Source of the DNA: [Limnothrix rosea] IAM M-220
GTDB lineage: Bacteria; Cyanobacteriota; Cyanobacteriia; Cyanobacteriales; MRBY01
Direction of reading: 5' to 3'
Assembly (NCBI RefSeq): GCF_001904615.1
Contig: NZ_MRBY01000018.1
Coordinates: 1 to 64,000 of the forward strand
Length of the DNA stretch: 64,000 nucleotides
Position numbers and translations under genes: made by a program. Shown in pieces: positions 1 through 8,797 of the stretch; position 1 is the stretch's first letter, and each line of letters starts with the position of its first letter. The notes under the pieces were generated by a model. It had not been told where the DNA came from. It did not search any database and saw only the letters and a program-made list of their open reading frames with translations.

Positions 1-72
1 GTCTCCTTTTCTCTAAAGAATTTTGGCTACATTCTTATCCATAACTGACGTTACTTTAGATAAATTATAGAA

Positions 73-432
73 ATGGGAATGATTATTTTAGGAATGGGAG
101 GACTTGTTTTTGGGGCTCTAATAGCCGGTTTTCTGGTAGGAGTATTAACCTTTGCCGTCGTCATCATTCTCTTTCTGTTAATCAGGCGCAAATCTACGAA
201 GAAAGGTTTATTCTGGTTTATTCTTTTTTGCTGCGCTGGTATCTTGACTTGGGGCGCTGCATCAATTTTATTGCCCTATGGCCCTCTGGAAGGAATTACT
301 CCTGAATCTTTTACTGGTGAACAATTTGAATACGTCATGAAAAGAGCATTTCTGATTGGTATGACTCCCGCAGGCTCAGCTCTAGGTTTGCTTAGTACAT
401 ATATCAAGACGAAGAGAGTTGCTAGGAAATAA
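73..432 (+). CDS. small multi-pass membrane protein of unknown function
   Basis: The 119-residue product is strongly hydrophobic. An uncharged stretch at about residues 4-37 is long enough for a membrane hairpin, and further segments lie at about 45-67 and 92-110; the tail is basic (KTKRVARK). I do not recognise a family. There is no clear ribosome binding site, and the third codon (ATG at 79) is an equally good start. It stands alone, with about 165 bases to the next gene, which is on the other strand. A real gene is likely because the hydrophobic blocks and basic loops are well organised, but no function can be given. Confidence 0.55.
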   Translation: MGMIILGMGGLVFGALIAGFLVGVLTFAVVIILFLLIRRKSTKKGLFWFILFCCAGILTWGAASILLPYGPLEGITPESFTGEQFEYVMKRAFLIGMTPAGSALGLLSTYIKTKRVARK

Positions 433-597
433 AATTAATTCCCATGTTGGCAAGTTAATAATTTTTGACAGGCGATCGCCGAGCTAGAAGAAAAACTTGA
501 TTCTTCGTTTTTGCATATTCAAACAAACTCCCCCTCTTTTCCTCTCTTTTTATTGATGTTTAGAAAGTTTTTTTAACGAGGAAAATTGTGATTTTTA

Positions 598-1056
598 TTA
601 TTGTTTTTTCCAGATTTCAGTGCCACTTTGATCGTCACCATCCGCTTTCCATTCACCACTTAGCGAACCATCTGACATCAATGTCCAAGTACCATCGCCG
701 CTGAAACCACCTTCATATCGAACATACAACTTTCCCTCATTGGTGATTTCTCCAAGACCAGTCCATTTATCCTGATTGATCGTCCACTCCAATGTGACTG
801 AGTCATCAGTATTTGTCGCCACATCGACCTGACCGACATACCCTGAGCCGTTAGGGTTTGTTCCGTTTACGACATATTCGGCGGCTAATGTTGACGCATC
901 AGTAATTTCAACCGGAGTGATTTCGCTTGAGGCTTCCGTAACCTCTGTGGGTGTCGAATCAGTGGAAGTATTAGAAACATCGACAGGGGCGCTGCTATTG
1001 TCGCATCCAAACAAAACCGCAGAAACTAAAATGACTAGAATGCCGAGGCTTTTCAT
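598..1056 (-). CDS. putative lipoprotein with C-terminal beta-rich domain
   Basis: The N-terminus is a lipoprotein signal: a Lys, a hydrophobic core and the lipobox L-F-G-C with the lipidated Cys at residue 18. A linker rich in Ser, Thr and Glu (about 19-55) leads to a domain of about 95 residues with alternating Gly, aromatic and polar residues, as expected for a small beta sheet. The mature protein should be membrane-anchored on the periplasmic side. No enzyme motif is visible and I do not recognise the domain. It is a single gene, convergent with the small membrane protein before it. Confidence 0.7.
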   Translation of the reverse strand: MKSLGILVILVSAVLFGCDNSSAPVDVSNTSTDSTPTEVTEASSEITPVEITDASTLAAEYVVNGTNPNGSGYVGQVDVATNTDDSVTLEWTINQDKWTGLGEITNEGKLYVRYEGGFSGDGTWTLMSDGSLSGEWKADGDDQSGTEIWKKQ

Positions 1057-1460
1057 GATATTTTTTACTCTATTTAAATGGAATTTTTATCGCACCCATA
1101 AAGCTATTCTATCTATGTAGAGTCATTGAGGTGTAATCGTATTACTTCCGACATGTGCTGTTGAAACCAAGCTTTGCTCTGCCACAACACATCTATTTAG
1201 AGCTTGGGTTAAAGCTTGGGATATTCTGGATTTTAAAGGGCGATCGCCACACCGACTGACCTTTCAGGGTCATATCCGAACAAGGTTTGAGAAGACAAAT
1301 AGACCGAGAAAGTCGTGAATAGGCCTATGGTCTTTTTGCAAATTTCAGCAAACGACCATCTGATAGATTAGGAGGAAAGCGCTATCTATAAATGCTTCCT
1401 AGTTTTTTTGGGCTAGGGAAAAAGCTATAAGATAGCGAAAGATCTTTTGGTGAGAGTTGT
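1057..1460. other. intergenic region, 404 bases, no gene seen
   Basis: This gap lies between two divergent genes, the lipoprotein (minus) and wecB (plus), and must hold both promoters. It contains one HIP1-type site near 1240. An open frame running in from 917 is antisense to the lipoprotein and has no coding character. Just before wecB a GAGAG stretch about 6 bases from the ATG can serve as ribosome binding site. No hairpin or conserved RNA structure was recognised. Confidence 0.5.
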
Positions 1461-2561
1461 ATGCCCTCAGTTTGTATCACCCTTGGGACGAGACCAGAAG
1501 CCATTAAATTGGCTCCTGTCATTCGTCAGTTTCGGCAAGCGGCTGATTTTGAAACATCCGTAATTTTGACAGGTCAGCACCGCGAAATGGTTGATCAGGT
1601 GATGCAGTGGTTTGATTTGACGGCTGATTTTGATCTGGAGATTATGCAGCCCGGCCAAACGTTGTCTGATATTACTTGCCGTAGTGTGGATGGTCTCCAG
1701 AAAATTTATCGTGAATTATCCCCTGATATTGTCTTGGTACAGGGCGATACAACAACAGCATTTGCGGCGGCTTTAGCGGCGTTTTATCAACAAATTCCCG
1801 TGGGACATGTGGAAGCAGGTTTGCGTACTGACAATATTCTCAACCCCTTTCCTGAAGAGGCAAATCGTCGTCTTATTTCGCAAATTTCACAGTTGCATTT
1901 TGCGCCGACAGATCAGGCGATCGCCAACCTCAAAAAGTCAGATATTTTAGGTCAGCCATACCACACAGGGAATACGGTTATCGATGCATTATTGACCGTG
2001 GCAGCATCGGAGCCAACCTGTGAAATTCCGGGTTTAGACTGGTCAGCGAAGCGGGTAATTTTATCAACTGTGCATCGCCGGGAAAATTGGGGTGAACCGC
2101 TGGATAATATTTTGCAGGGCTTTTTAAAAATTGTCGAAGCTTTTTCCGATGTGGCGATTTTATTACCGATGCACCGCAACCCAAAAGTGCGCGAACCGAT
2201 TCAGCAGATTTTAGGGGAACATCCTCGGATTTTCCTAACCGAGCCTTTAGATTACCCCCAGTTGGTGGGAGCGATGCAGCGTTGTGATTTGTTGTTGACC
2301 GATTCGGGTGGATTGCAGGAAGAAGCGCCCAGTTTAGGGAAACCTGTTTTGGTGCTCCGCAAAACAACTGAACGGCCTGAAGCCGTGACGGCAGGCACTG
2401 CAAGACTAATCGGTACTGACTCCACCGATATTTTTGAAGCGACAAAAGCATTGCTCACTGATCGCCAGCAATATGATCAAATGGCAACGGCAACCAATCC
2501 CTTTGGGGATGGTACAAGCTCTAAACAAATCCTCAAAATTGTCCGTGATTTTTTAGATTAA
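1461..2561 (+). CDS. wecB: UDP-N-acetylglucosamine 2-epimerase (non-hydrolysing)
   Basis: It interconverts UDP-GlcNAc and UDP-ManNAc in the cytoplasm, feeding ManNAc into surface polysaccharide. At 366 residues it has the normal length for WecB/MnaA. Family signatures are visible: GTRPEAIKLAPV near the N-terminus (residues 9-20), QGDTTTAFA, the GHVEAGLRT segment, PEEANRR, the HRRENWG motif and the C-terminal nucleotide-binding region LTDSGGLQEEAPSLGKPVL. All are in one frame. The stop overlaps the convergent stop of the M42 peptidase by 4 bases. No other sugar gene is adjacent, so the acceptor polysaccharide is unknown. Confidence 0.93.
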   Translation: MPSVCITLGTRPEAIKLAPVIRQFRQAADFETSVILTGQHREMVDQVMQWFDLTADFDLEIMQPGQTLSDITCRSVDGLQKIYRELSPDIVLVQGDTTTAFAAALAAFYQQIPVGHVEAGLRTDNILNPFPEEANRRLISQISQLHFAPTDQAIANLKKSDILGQPYHTGNTVIDALLTVAASEPTCEIPGLDWSAKRVILSTVHRRENWGEPLDNILQGFLKIVEAFSDVAILLPMHRNPKVREPIQQILGEHPRIFLTEPLDYPQLVGAMQRCDLLLTDSGGLQEEAPSLGKPVLVLRKTTERPEAVTAGTARLIGTDSTDIFEATKALLTDRQQYDQMATATNPFGDGTSSKQILKIVRDFLD

Positions 2562-3625
2562 GTCGTTAATTTATCGGCATCATTGCAATAGGCTTCGAGG
2601 ATATCGATGCAGTGGGCGATCGCCCCTAGGTGAGTGATTTCATAGCCGTGGGTATTCTCGGTGGGGAAACTCAGGCAAGCGCCGCGACTAATGTGGCCAA
2701 ATTTCATGGCGATGGATGCGTCACTACCAAAACCTTGAATAATTGCTTGCTGTAAAGGTCGGCGAATACTGGCGGCGGCTTCAATAATTTCTTGGTTTAG
2801 GCCATCATCGTAAATACCGTAGCCATCTTGGTGCAAGAGAACGGGTCTGTCTCCCGAGGCGATCGCATATTCCCGTGCGAGGGGACAAATTTCGAGGGCA
2901 ACTAGCGCATCAACTTTCGTATTTTGACTGAAGTAGAGCGCCCCTAATGCACCAACTTCTTCCTTGGCAGAGGCAACGAGATAAACATCTTGGGGCGGAT
3001 TTTTGAGGCGTTTTGCCAGCTCAATGAGAATTACGATGGATGCTTTATTGTCGAGGGTATAGCTACCGATGAAATCCTTGAGACGAAAAGGAGCTTTACG
3101 ATGTTTGCCCACCACTACTCGACTACCTGCTCGAACCCCGGCAAGATCCAGTTCTTTTTGTGAACACTTGGTTTCGAGCCAAGCTTGTTGCCATTGCACA
3201 GGAGTTTCTGTTTGGAGCTTTTTCTGAGGCGACTCATGGGAAACGTGGCGTGACCCAAAGCTTAAAATTGCGGGAATAGTTTGATAGTCACCAATGATGT
3301 CCATGACCCCTTCCCCGTAGATCCAAGGATAAGCACCACCCAACGCTCGAATTAACACCCGACCCGTTTGCGGTTGAATTTCTTTAACGATCGCCCCAAT
3401 TTCATCTTTATGGGCAGTAATGGCGATCGCCCCAGCATCAGGGTTAGTTCCGGCAATTTTGACCAAAATATTCCCCGCTCGATCCTGCCAAGGCTCTAAC
3501 TCCAAATCAGTCAAGATGTTGAGCAAATACCGATCAATTTCCCCCTCCATACCACTGGGAGAATGGTGCATCACTAACGTTTCGATCTGCTCAAATAACC
3601 CATCAAACCTCTCCTTCATTACCAA
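2558..3625 (-). CDS. M42 family metallopeptidase (glutamyl aminopeptidase / deblocking aminopeptidase type)
   Basis: This 355-residue protein has the M42 di-metal layout: the first ligand motif ITAHKDEIGAIV, the bridging Asp in YTLDNKAS, the catalytic base and ligand in SAKEEVGALGA, and a C-terminal GSDASIAMKFG segment followed by TENTHGYE with the last His. M42 enzymes are large cytoplasmic peptidase assemblies that trim short peptides from the N-terminus; some cyanobacterial members have been annotated as endoglucanase, which the residues here do not support. It is convergent with wecB and has 272 bases of repeat-containing DNA upstream. Confidence 0.88.
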   Translation of the reverse strand: MVMKERFDGLFEQIETLVMHHSPSGMEGEIDRYLLNILTDLELEPWQDRAGNILVKIAGTNPDAGAIAITAHKDEIGAIVKEIQPQTGRVLIRALGGAYPWIYGEGVMDIIGDYQTIPAILSFGSRHVSHESPQKKLQTETPVQWQQAWLETKCSQKELDLAGVRAGSRVVVGKHRKAPFRLKDFIGSYTLDNKASIVILIELAKRLKNPPQDVYLVASAKEEVGALGALYFSQNTKVDALVALEICPLAREYAIASGDRPVLLHQDGYGIYDDGLNQEIIEAAASIRRPLQQAIIQGFGSDASIAMKFGHISRGACLSFPTENTHGYEITHLGAIAHCIDILEAYCNDADKLTT

Positions 3626-3687
3626 TCATCCCCCATATACCATCATCTCTAACCTAGAGTTAACCAATAGCACATTAATAGCCAATA

Positions 3688-3774
3688 CTGATATCTGTTC
3701 ACTGATACCTGTTCACTGATACCTGATACCTGTTCACTGATACCTGTTCACTGATACCTGTTCACTGATACCTG
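3688..3774. repeat. heptamer tandem repeats (CTGATAC / CTGTTCA)
   Basis: About twelve heptamers follow one another, mainly CTGTTCA alternating with CTGATAC, giving a visible 14-base period. This is the short tandemly repeated repetitive (STRR) type known from cyanobacteria. Related heptamers occur at 21084-21126 and 26101-26160. The run lies upstream of the M42 peptidase gene and downstream of the hetZ-like gene. Confidence 0.85.
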
Positions 3775-3898
3775 ACAAGCGAGAACCCCGCTACAAATGA
3801 TGCAACGAGGCGGGGGAAGATGCTGATGACAGAACAAAATAATTTTTGTCATAGACTACCTAGATTTTGACAGTAGTGGGAGTTTAGTCACTGCGTGA

Positions 3899-5086
3899 CT
3901 AAGCTTTTTTGTTACGGATTTCCCATGCCATCTCAAGAATTGTAGTCCATTGCTTCTGAACTTTTTTGGGCGTTAAACCAAGTTCAGCGGCGATCGCCTT
4001 ATCAGAGAGTTGTTCACGACGTAGCCCAATAATCTCAAGCTGGAGATCATTTAGATTGTCACAGAAAGTTTCCCATTGCGAATCCGTCAAGCCGAGGCGT
4101 TGCTCTAGCTCCGCCCCTAGCCACTGGTGGACAATTTTCCAGTTAGAATTGCGGGAGAATTTTTCCACATGGTACTTAAAACGCTGTTGGAGATAGTCCC
4201 GTTGACGAGCCGTGAGCCCTAAAATCTCATCAATTTCACAGGCAGGGAGATCCTGTAATTTGAGCGCTAGATAATCAGCACAGTCCTTGTGACCTTGATC
4301 TTCAAAATATTGAAAAAGCGCTGTAATCAGGCGATCGCGGGTAGCACCTTCCGTGGGGTCATGGACATCGCTAACGAGTTGGGCACGCACCTGCTGCATG
4401 GTCGCCGAATAACGTTGTGCCGGATTTTCGTCATTAGAAAATTCAGTCGCCTTTTCGATATCCACCACAGCTTCTTTCGGCATCCGCTTCGCAAAAGTTT
4501 GGGCACGGAGAATGATGAGCTGCTGGCTATAGCCGCCGGGCAAGGTAATCGAGCGCTTTGCATACTGCTCAGTAAAAGCCATGTATTCCGCCAACTCAAG
4601 GCGAGTGCGGGGCTGATAATCTTCCGGGACATCATTTTCCCGACGGAAGGCTTTGAGGGACTCGGCATAAAAGTCCTGCATAAAGTCTTCGATCAAGGTG
4701 TAGCGACCAGAGAAGCCTAACTGAGCGCGAGAGGGCGCGATATAGCGGTAAACAATGACACTGAGTTTGCTATGTAGCTCAGCACGACCCTGGGCAGAAC
4801 CGAGGCGAAAATAACCGACACATTTGGTGATGCGGTGGCGAGCGAGGGATTTTTCCCAAGCGGGAATATCGCCGGAGTTTTGGATACGGTTGCTTTTTTC
4901 GCAGATACGCTTCACTTCAGTGGTCATGCGAGTGGCGATCGCCCGAATCATTTTGAAGCTGGTATCAAGTTGATGTTTAAATTCTGCCTCAATCCAAATC
5001 TGGAGACCATCTAGCTCGAGATTTTCCGGTTGCCAAGTTTGGAGAGTAGAAGAGAAAGAAGTAGAAGAAATTGTGTTAGTGTTCAT
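3899..5086 (-). CDS. HetZ-family protein (heterocyst-differentiation regulator homologue)
   Basis: I recognise the family from the run of conserved blocks IARRM-like 'IATRMTTEVKRICEKSNRI' (about 50-68), 'GSAQGRAELHSKLSVIVYR', 'LIEDFMQDFYAESLKAFRRE', 'TRLELAEYMAFTEQYAKR' and 'LIILRAQTF'. In Anabaena, HetZ is an early regulator of heterocyst differentiation; homologues are also present in cyanobacteria that form no heterocysts, where the role is open. The C-terminal part (about 330-390) has an HTH-like composition ending in AELGLTPKKVQKQW, resembling a sigma-4/LuxR type helix-turn-helix, so DNA binding is plausible. The length of 395 is normal. It is a single gene with a 360-base upstream region. 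Confidence 0.78.
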   Translation of the reverse strand: MNTNTISSTSFSSTLQTWQPENLELDGLQIWIEAEFKHQLDTSFKMIRAIATRMTTEVKRICEKSNRIQNSGDIPAWEKSLARHRITKCVGYFRLGSAQGRAELHSKLSVIVYRYIAPSRAQLGFSGRYTLIEDFMQDFYAESLKAFRRENDVPEDYQPRTRLELAEYMAFTEQYAKRSITLPGGYSQQLIILRAQTFAKRMPKEAVVDIEKATEFSNDENPAQRYSATMQQVRAQLVSDVHDPTEGATRDRLITALFQYFEDQGHKDCADYLALKLQDLPACEIDEILGLTARQRDYLQQRFKYHVEKFSRNSNWKIVHQWLGAELEQRLGLTDSQWETFCDNLNDLQLEIIGLRREQLSDKAIAAELGLTPKKVQKQWTTILEMAWEIRNKKA

Positions 5087-5446
5087 TGGGTTTCGTCTCG
5101 GTAGATTGCTGTGTTCGACACCTTGAATCTATCGGTGATGGTAATGGGATCCGGACGATACTGTGCCACTCTCTCAACTGGTCTATGGTGATGACAGTCT
5201 TGAAGGGGAAGGAGTCGCCGAAAGGCTTGTCAGGCTTTAGTTTCAGACATGATATGGTAGAACACCCAATGAAAAGATCAGGACGGTTTGCCAGCTGTCC
5301 GAGAAAACAGGCTAGGCTTTAGTCTCAAAAAAATCGCCCTAGTGAGAGTTTAGCTAAACTCCACAGATAATCTGGAGGTTTACTGTATCTCAGTGTAGGG
5401 CGATCGCCAAAAATTTGGTTTTCTGTTTCAGAAGATGACGAGAAAA
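5087..5446. other. intergenic region upstream of the hetZ-like gene, no gene seen
   Basis: The 360 bases should hold the promoter of the hetZ-like gene and the 3' end region of the glutathione peroxidase gene. An open frame on the plus strand (5086-5322) has no recognisable protein character. Similar short strings recur within it (around 5230 and 5318, 'caggctttagtttcag' and 'caggctttagtctcaa'), possibly a degenerate direct repeat about 88 bases apart. A HIP1 site lies at about 5400. Confidence 0.4.
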
Positions 5447-5914
5447 TTAACCAAGTGCCTTTTCAATAGCAGCCTTTAGCGCTGCATCATCAGGAGCAGT
5501 TTGGGGCTCAAAACGCTCAATCACTTCACCATTGCGGCCAATGAGGAACTTACCAAAGTTCCAAGCAATATCATCACCTTCACCAACGAGGAACTGATAA
5601 AGCGGGCTACGGTTTGCACCATTGACATCTTGCTTTTCGAGGAGCGTAAACTCAACGTCATACTTGCTCTTGGTGAAATCTTTAATTTCATCAGGGCTGC
5701 CCGGTTCTTGTGCGCCAAACTGATTACAGGGGACACCAATAATCACAAGACCGCGATCGCCATACTCTTTATCGAGTGCCACAAGACCGCTGTACTGGGG
5801 AGTCAAACCGCACTGGCTTGCAACATTTACAAATAAAACAACCTTATTCTCGATTGTCTCAGGCGCAAGGGGAGTGCCATCTAAAGTAGTGAGGCTTTGG
5901 GTGGGTAAGGGCAT
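5447..5914 (-). CDS. gpx: glutathione peroxidase (Cys type)
   Basis: It reduces lipid and hydrogen peroxides with thiol donors. The 155-residue protein has the three signatures: the active-site stretch NVASQCGLTPQYSGL with Cys in place of selenocysteine, GVPCNQFGAQEPG with the Gln, and WNFGKFLIGRNGEV with the catalytic Trp and Asn. No signal peptide, so cytoplasmic. In cyanobacteria such enzymes commonly act as NADPH- or thioredoxin-dependent peroxidases for fatty acid hydroperoxides; which donor is used here cannot be read. A single gene with its own upstream region. Confidence 0.93.
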   Translation of the reverse strand: MPLPTQSLTTLDGTPLAPETIENKVVLFVNVASQCGLTPQYSGLVALDKEYGDRGLVIIGVPCNQFGAQEPGSPDEIKDFTKSKYDVEFTLLEKQDVNGANRSPLYQFLVGEGDDIAWNFGKFLIGRNGEVIERFEPQTAPDDAALKAAIEKALG

Positions 5915-6109
5915 GTAATTCTTAAAAAAATATTACGACATTCACCATTATCGGTCATTTTTTCGAGAACATGCTACTCCATTAGTCCCATCTATCATAG
6001 AGACCCTTGACGATAATCAAATCCCCCCTAAGTTTTAGGCCATGGCACAATTTTGTCTAGGGCGCTGTCGTACTAAACTAATGGTTCATTTCTGCAACTC
6101 CCCCCATTC

Positions 6110-7093
6110 ATGACAAAAAAGGTCTTTATCACTGGCGTTAGTGGCTGTATCGGGCATTATCTCGCTGAAACATTTATTCGGCACACGGATTATGAGCTTT
6201 ACCTATTCGTGCGATCGCCCCAAAAACTCCAGTTTGATACCAATGCCAGAGAAGGCATTCACGTTGTCCAGGGGGATTTGATGGACATTGAAGCCCAAGC
6301 AGATCTACTGCAAACCATTAATGTGGCGATTTTAGCAGCAACGGCGTGGGGCGGTGCGCAGGAATCCTTCGAAACCAATGTGGTGAAAACAGCGCGACTG
6401 ATTGATCTCCTTGACCCCACCATCTGCGAGCAAATTATTTATTTCTCAACGGCAAGCCTGCTAGGACGTGACAACGAAATTTTGACAGAAGCGCGGGATT
6501 TAGGCACTGACTATGTCCGCACAAAATATGAATGCTATCAAAAACTCAAAACCCTAAAGCTCGCCCCCAAAATTACGGTGGTTTTCCCGACATTAGTCGC
6601 CGGTGGTGCAGTCGATAAACCCTATTCCCACCTTTCTGGTGGCCTCAAGGAAGTCATTAAGTGGTTAGGTTTAGCAAAATTTTTTAGTGCTGACGGAAGC
6701 TTCCACTTTATTCACGGTGAGGATATTGCCACGGTGGTGCGTCATCTGGCTCAACAGCCGCCAATTATCCGGTTTGATCTGCCAGAAGGTGAGCTAGATC
6801 AAAATCGTTTATTTGTCCTCGGCAATGAACCGTTAACAGTAGACGAGGCGATCGCCCAACTATGCGAACATCGCGGCCAGAAAGTTTACTTTAAGATTCC
6901 CCTCTCCATTGGACTCGCCAAAGTCATTATTAAAGTTTTCCGCATTCAGATGGCCGCTTGGGATCGCTTTTGTATGGATTATCGCCACTTTACTTACCAA
7001 AAAACCTATAGTCCCCGCAGCTTCGGTTTAGAGTCTTCCTGCCCGAAGCTTACCCATGTGCTCACCAGCGCGGGAATCCCCCGTAAATCCTAA
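6110..7093 (+). CDS. NAD-dependent epimerase/dehydratase (extended SDR)
   Basis: The N-terminus shows the Rossmann motif GxxGxxG in FITGVSGCIGHYLAE (about residues 6-20), and the catalytic YxxxK is seen as Y-V-R-T-K at about residue 138. The C-terminal third carries the substrate part and a hydrophobic segment. Length 327 fits nucleoside-sugar or steroid-like extended SDRs. The substrate is not evident: no sugar-nucleotide cluster is nearby. The ATG follows an unremarkable leader with 'ccccccattc'. Cytoplasmic, possibly membrane-associated. Confidence 0.75.
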   Translation: MTKKVFITGVSGCIGHYLAETFIRHTDYELYLFVRSPQKLQFDTNAREGIHVVQGDLMDIEAQADLLQTINVAILAATAWGGAQESFETNVVKTARLIDLLDPTICEQIIYFSTASLLGRDNEILTEARDLGTDYVRTKYECYQKLKTLKLAPKITVVFPTLVAGGAVDKPYSHLSGGLKEVIKWLGLAKFFSADGSFHFIHGEDIATVVRHLAQQPPIIRFDLPEGELDQNRLFVLGNEPLTVDEAIAQLCEHRGQKVYFKIPLSIGLAKVIIKVFRIQMAAWDRFCMDYRHFTYQKTYSPRSFGLESSCPKLTHVLTSAGIPRKS

Positions 7094-7124
7094 GGGAATC
7101 GTGGGTTAGTGCAGCAAAATTGCT

Positions 7125-7270
7125 CACTAATGATGACGCGGTGAACGGGAGATTTTTTAACTTTAAAATGAGTCTCTCCGTGTCCCCGCATCTCCATGTC
7201 TCCGCATCTCCATGTCCCCGCATCTCCATGTCCCCGCATCTCCATGTCCCCACGTCCCTTCTCACCGTTT
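7125..7270. repeat. 16-bp tandem repeats in a sequence related to the MITE interior
   Basis: From 7182 to 7245 a 16-base unit (gtccccgcatctccat) occurs four times with one substitution, followed by a partial unit. The flank at 7127-7157 (gatgacgcggtgaacggga) matches the inner part of the MITE at 34181-34371 (gacgacgcggtgaaaggga), and the purine/pyrimidine-biased runs are alike. No terminal inverted repeats were found here, so this is either a decayed relative or only an interior fragment. It lies between the SDR gene and the SGNH hydrolase gene. Confidence 0.65.
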
Positions 7271-7285
7271 TAACTAATATGTCCC

Positions 7286-8659
7286 TTAATCGAGATAAAA
7301 ATTCTCCGGGATAATCTGCATTTTCTCAATACTGGCGATCGCCGTATAGATCTGTTGTGCCATTTCCCCATGGGCTTCCCCATTAAAGTGGATGGGGTCA
7401 ATGAAGGTTGGCGAGGGGAATTTATTATTTAATTGATAAAAATTCAGCACCTTAAGATTGTTGGGAAATGCCTTTTCAAGTTCCTGCGCCGCTGCCACCA
7501 TCCGGGGATAATAAGTTGTGACACCCTCCACATAGCCTTCAGGCAACTGATTTAAAACCGCTTGTTCCGTCGGGTCAAGTTGCCCTTCAGGGCGACCCGT
7601 AATTTCCGGTTGAATGGCCACCAACAGCGGAATGCTGGCAGAACTACAAAGACTCACTAACTGTTTGAGATTATTGCGGTAGCGCGCCACTCGACCATTA
7701 AAGGCCTCTTCAGAGCTGGGCAGTTGAGCCGCAAGGGATTGCTCATTGCGCTCACGAATACTCAGAACCTCACCCACCTGAGCATTGGATTTTTTCGACG
7801 TTAGATTAATAATCGTCCGAATGAGGGCACTTTTTTTAATTTTGCTGCCAAAGGAATCGCGGATGTATTGCTGGAAATAACGATCTGGATCTTTGGCAAA
7901 TTCGTTAAGTTTGGGAATATCGGTAGCTTCAGCCTCAGCTTCGAGGAGCAAATCTTCGTAGCCGTTGAGCACAATCACCACATCGGGTTGGTAGGGCAGA
8001 ATTTCTAGGGCAAATTGCGCCAACTCATTCCCAGAGCTATAGCCGGGTACTGCCACATTAATAACGCGGTAATTTCCCTGCTTAATTTTTGCGGGCTTTT
8101 CTAGGAGAGGCTCTCGCGAAGGCGCAAAAAAGGGAAAAACATCAGGGCGATAAATGCCGGGATTTTGTTGTTGCCGCTGGACACGTTCCTGTAAAAGTTG
8201 TTCGAGGCGATGGGAAAGGGTTTGTTCGTTATCGGTGACACCGCGACCAAAGGCGGCAGAATTACCGAGGACAAAAACACGGATTTCACCTTGGGGTTTT
8301 TCTAGGGGGAGTGGCTCGTCATCGCGGAAACCCTGGTCGTTGAGGGTAAAAAATTCCGTTTGTTGTTCGCCAATCAGTTCGTAGCCTGTGGAGATAGATT
8401 CTGTCGCGAGCAGTTTGCCGCGATTGTCGAGACCTTGGTATTCGCTACGGTCTTCGTCTACAAATTTGAGGCTGTAGGCGATCGCCTCCCGGGAGAGCTG
8501 GTCTTCGCCTTTCTCAAAATAGCGAGAACCGAGTCTGGCTAAAATCTCCAAACCAATCAGGGCTAGGGGAATCGCGACGACAATCGTCCAAGGAGAAATT
8601 TTCTTTTTTCGTCTTCTGCTTCCACCATAGGACGAATAACGCCGACGACGCTTAAACAT
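7286..8659 (-). CDS. SGNH/GDSL-type hydrolase, membrane-anchored
   Basis: The first residues are Arg/Lys rich (MFKRRRRYSSYGGSRRRKKK) and are followed by one membrane helix (about 25-42), so the catalytic part is outside the membrane. SGNH blocks are visible: block I as VFVLGNSAAFGRGV with the nucleophile Ser, a Gly block in PDVVIVLNGYEDLL (block III N), and block V as DPIHFNGEAH with Asp and His. I choose the ATG at 8657-8659 because AAGGA precedes it by about 10 bases; the frame is open upstream to 8872 but that part overlaps the divergent phosphatase gene. Product about 457 residues. Likely an esterase or acetylesterase; substrate unknown. Confidence 0.75.
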   Translation of the reverse strand: MFKRRRRYSSYGGSRRRKKKISPWTIVVAIPLALIGLEILARLGSRYFEKGEDQLSREAIAYSLKFVDEDRSEYQGLDNRGKLLATESISTGYELIGEQQTEFFTLNDQGFRDDEPLPLEKPQGEIRVFVLGNSAAFGRGVTDNEQTLSHRLEQLLQERVQRQQQNPGIYRPDVFPFFAPSREPLLEKPAKIKQGNYRVINVAVPGYSSGNELAQFALEILPYQPDVVIVLNGYEDLLLEAEAEATDIPKLNEFAKDPDRYFQQYIRDSFGSKIKKSALIRTIINLTSKKSNAQVGEVLSIRERNEQSLAAQLPSSEEAFNGRVARYRNNLKQLVSLCSSASIPLLVAIQPEITGRPEGQLDPTEQAVLNQLPEGYVEGVTTYYPRMVAAAQELEKAFPNNLKVLNFYQLNNKFPSPTFIDPIHFNGEAHGEMAQQIYTAIASIEKMQIIPENFYLD

Positions 8660-8797
8660 GCGGTTTTTTTCCTTTGCAACAAAATCCTTCCTTATTTTTA
8701 AGGCAGATGGTGATTTTGTCATGGGCATTAGTGATTTTTTAAGGAGCCATTTAGAATAAAGCGCGGTGTTATTTTGTGTTTTTTTGGAGCGATCGCC

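Noticed and set aside
3688-3774. Regular repeats considered as a CRISPR array
   Set aside because: The repeats are heptamers joined without spacers, of the STRR type; no 25-40 base repeat with unique spacers and no cas gene is in the window.
5086-5322. Plus-strand frame of 78 codons upstream of the hetZ-like gene
   Set aside because: Composition is not protein-like and no ribosome binding site is present; it starts within the divergent hetZ start.
7062-7314. Frames in both directions across the 16-bp repeats
   Set aside because: Repetitive translation (G-D-M-E-M-R or S-P-H-L-H) with no independent support.
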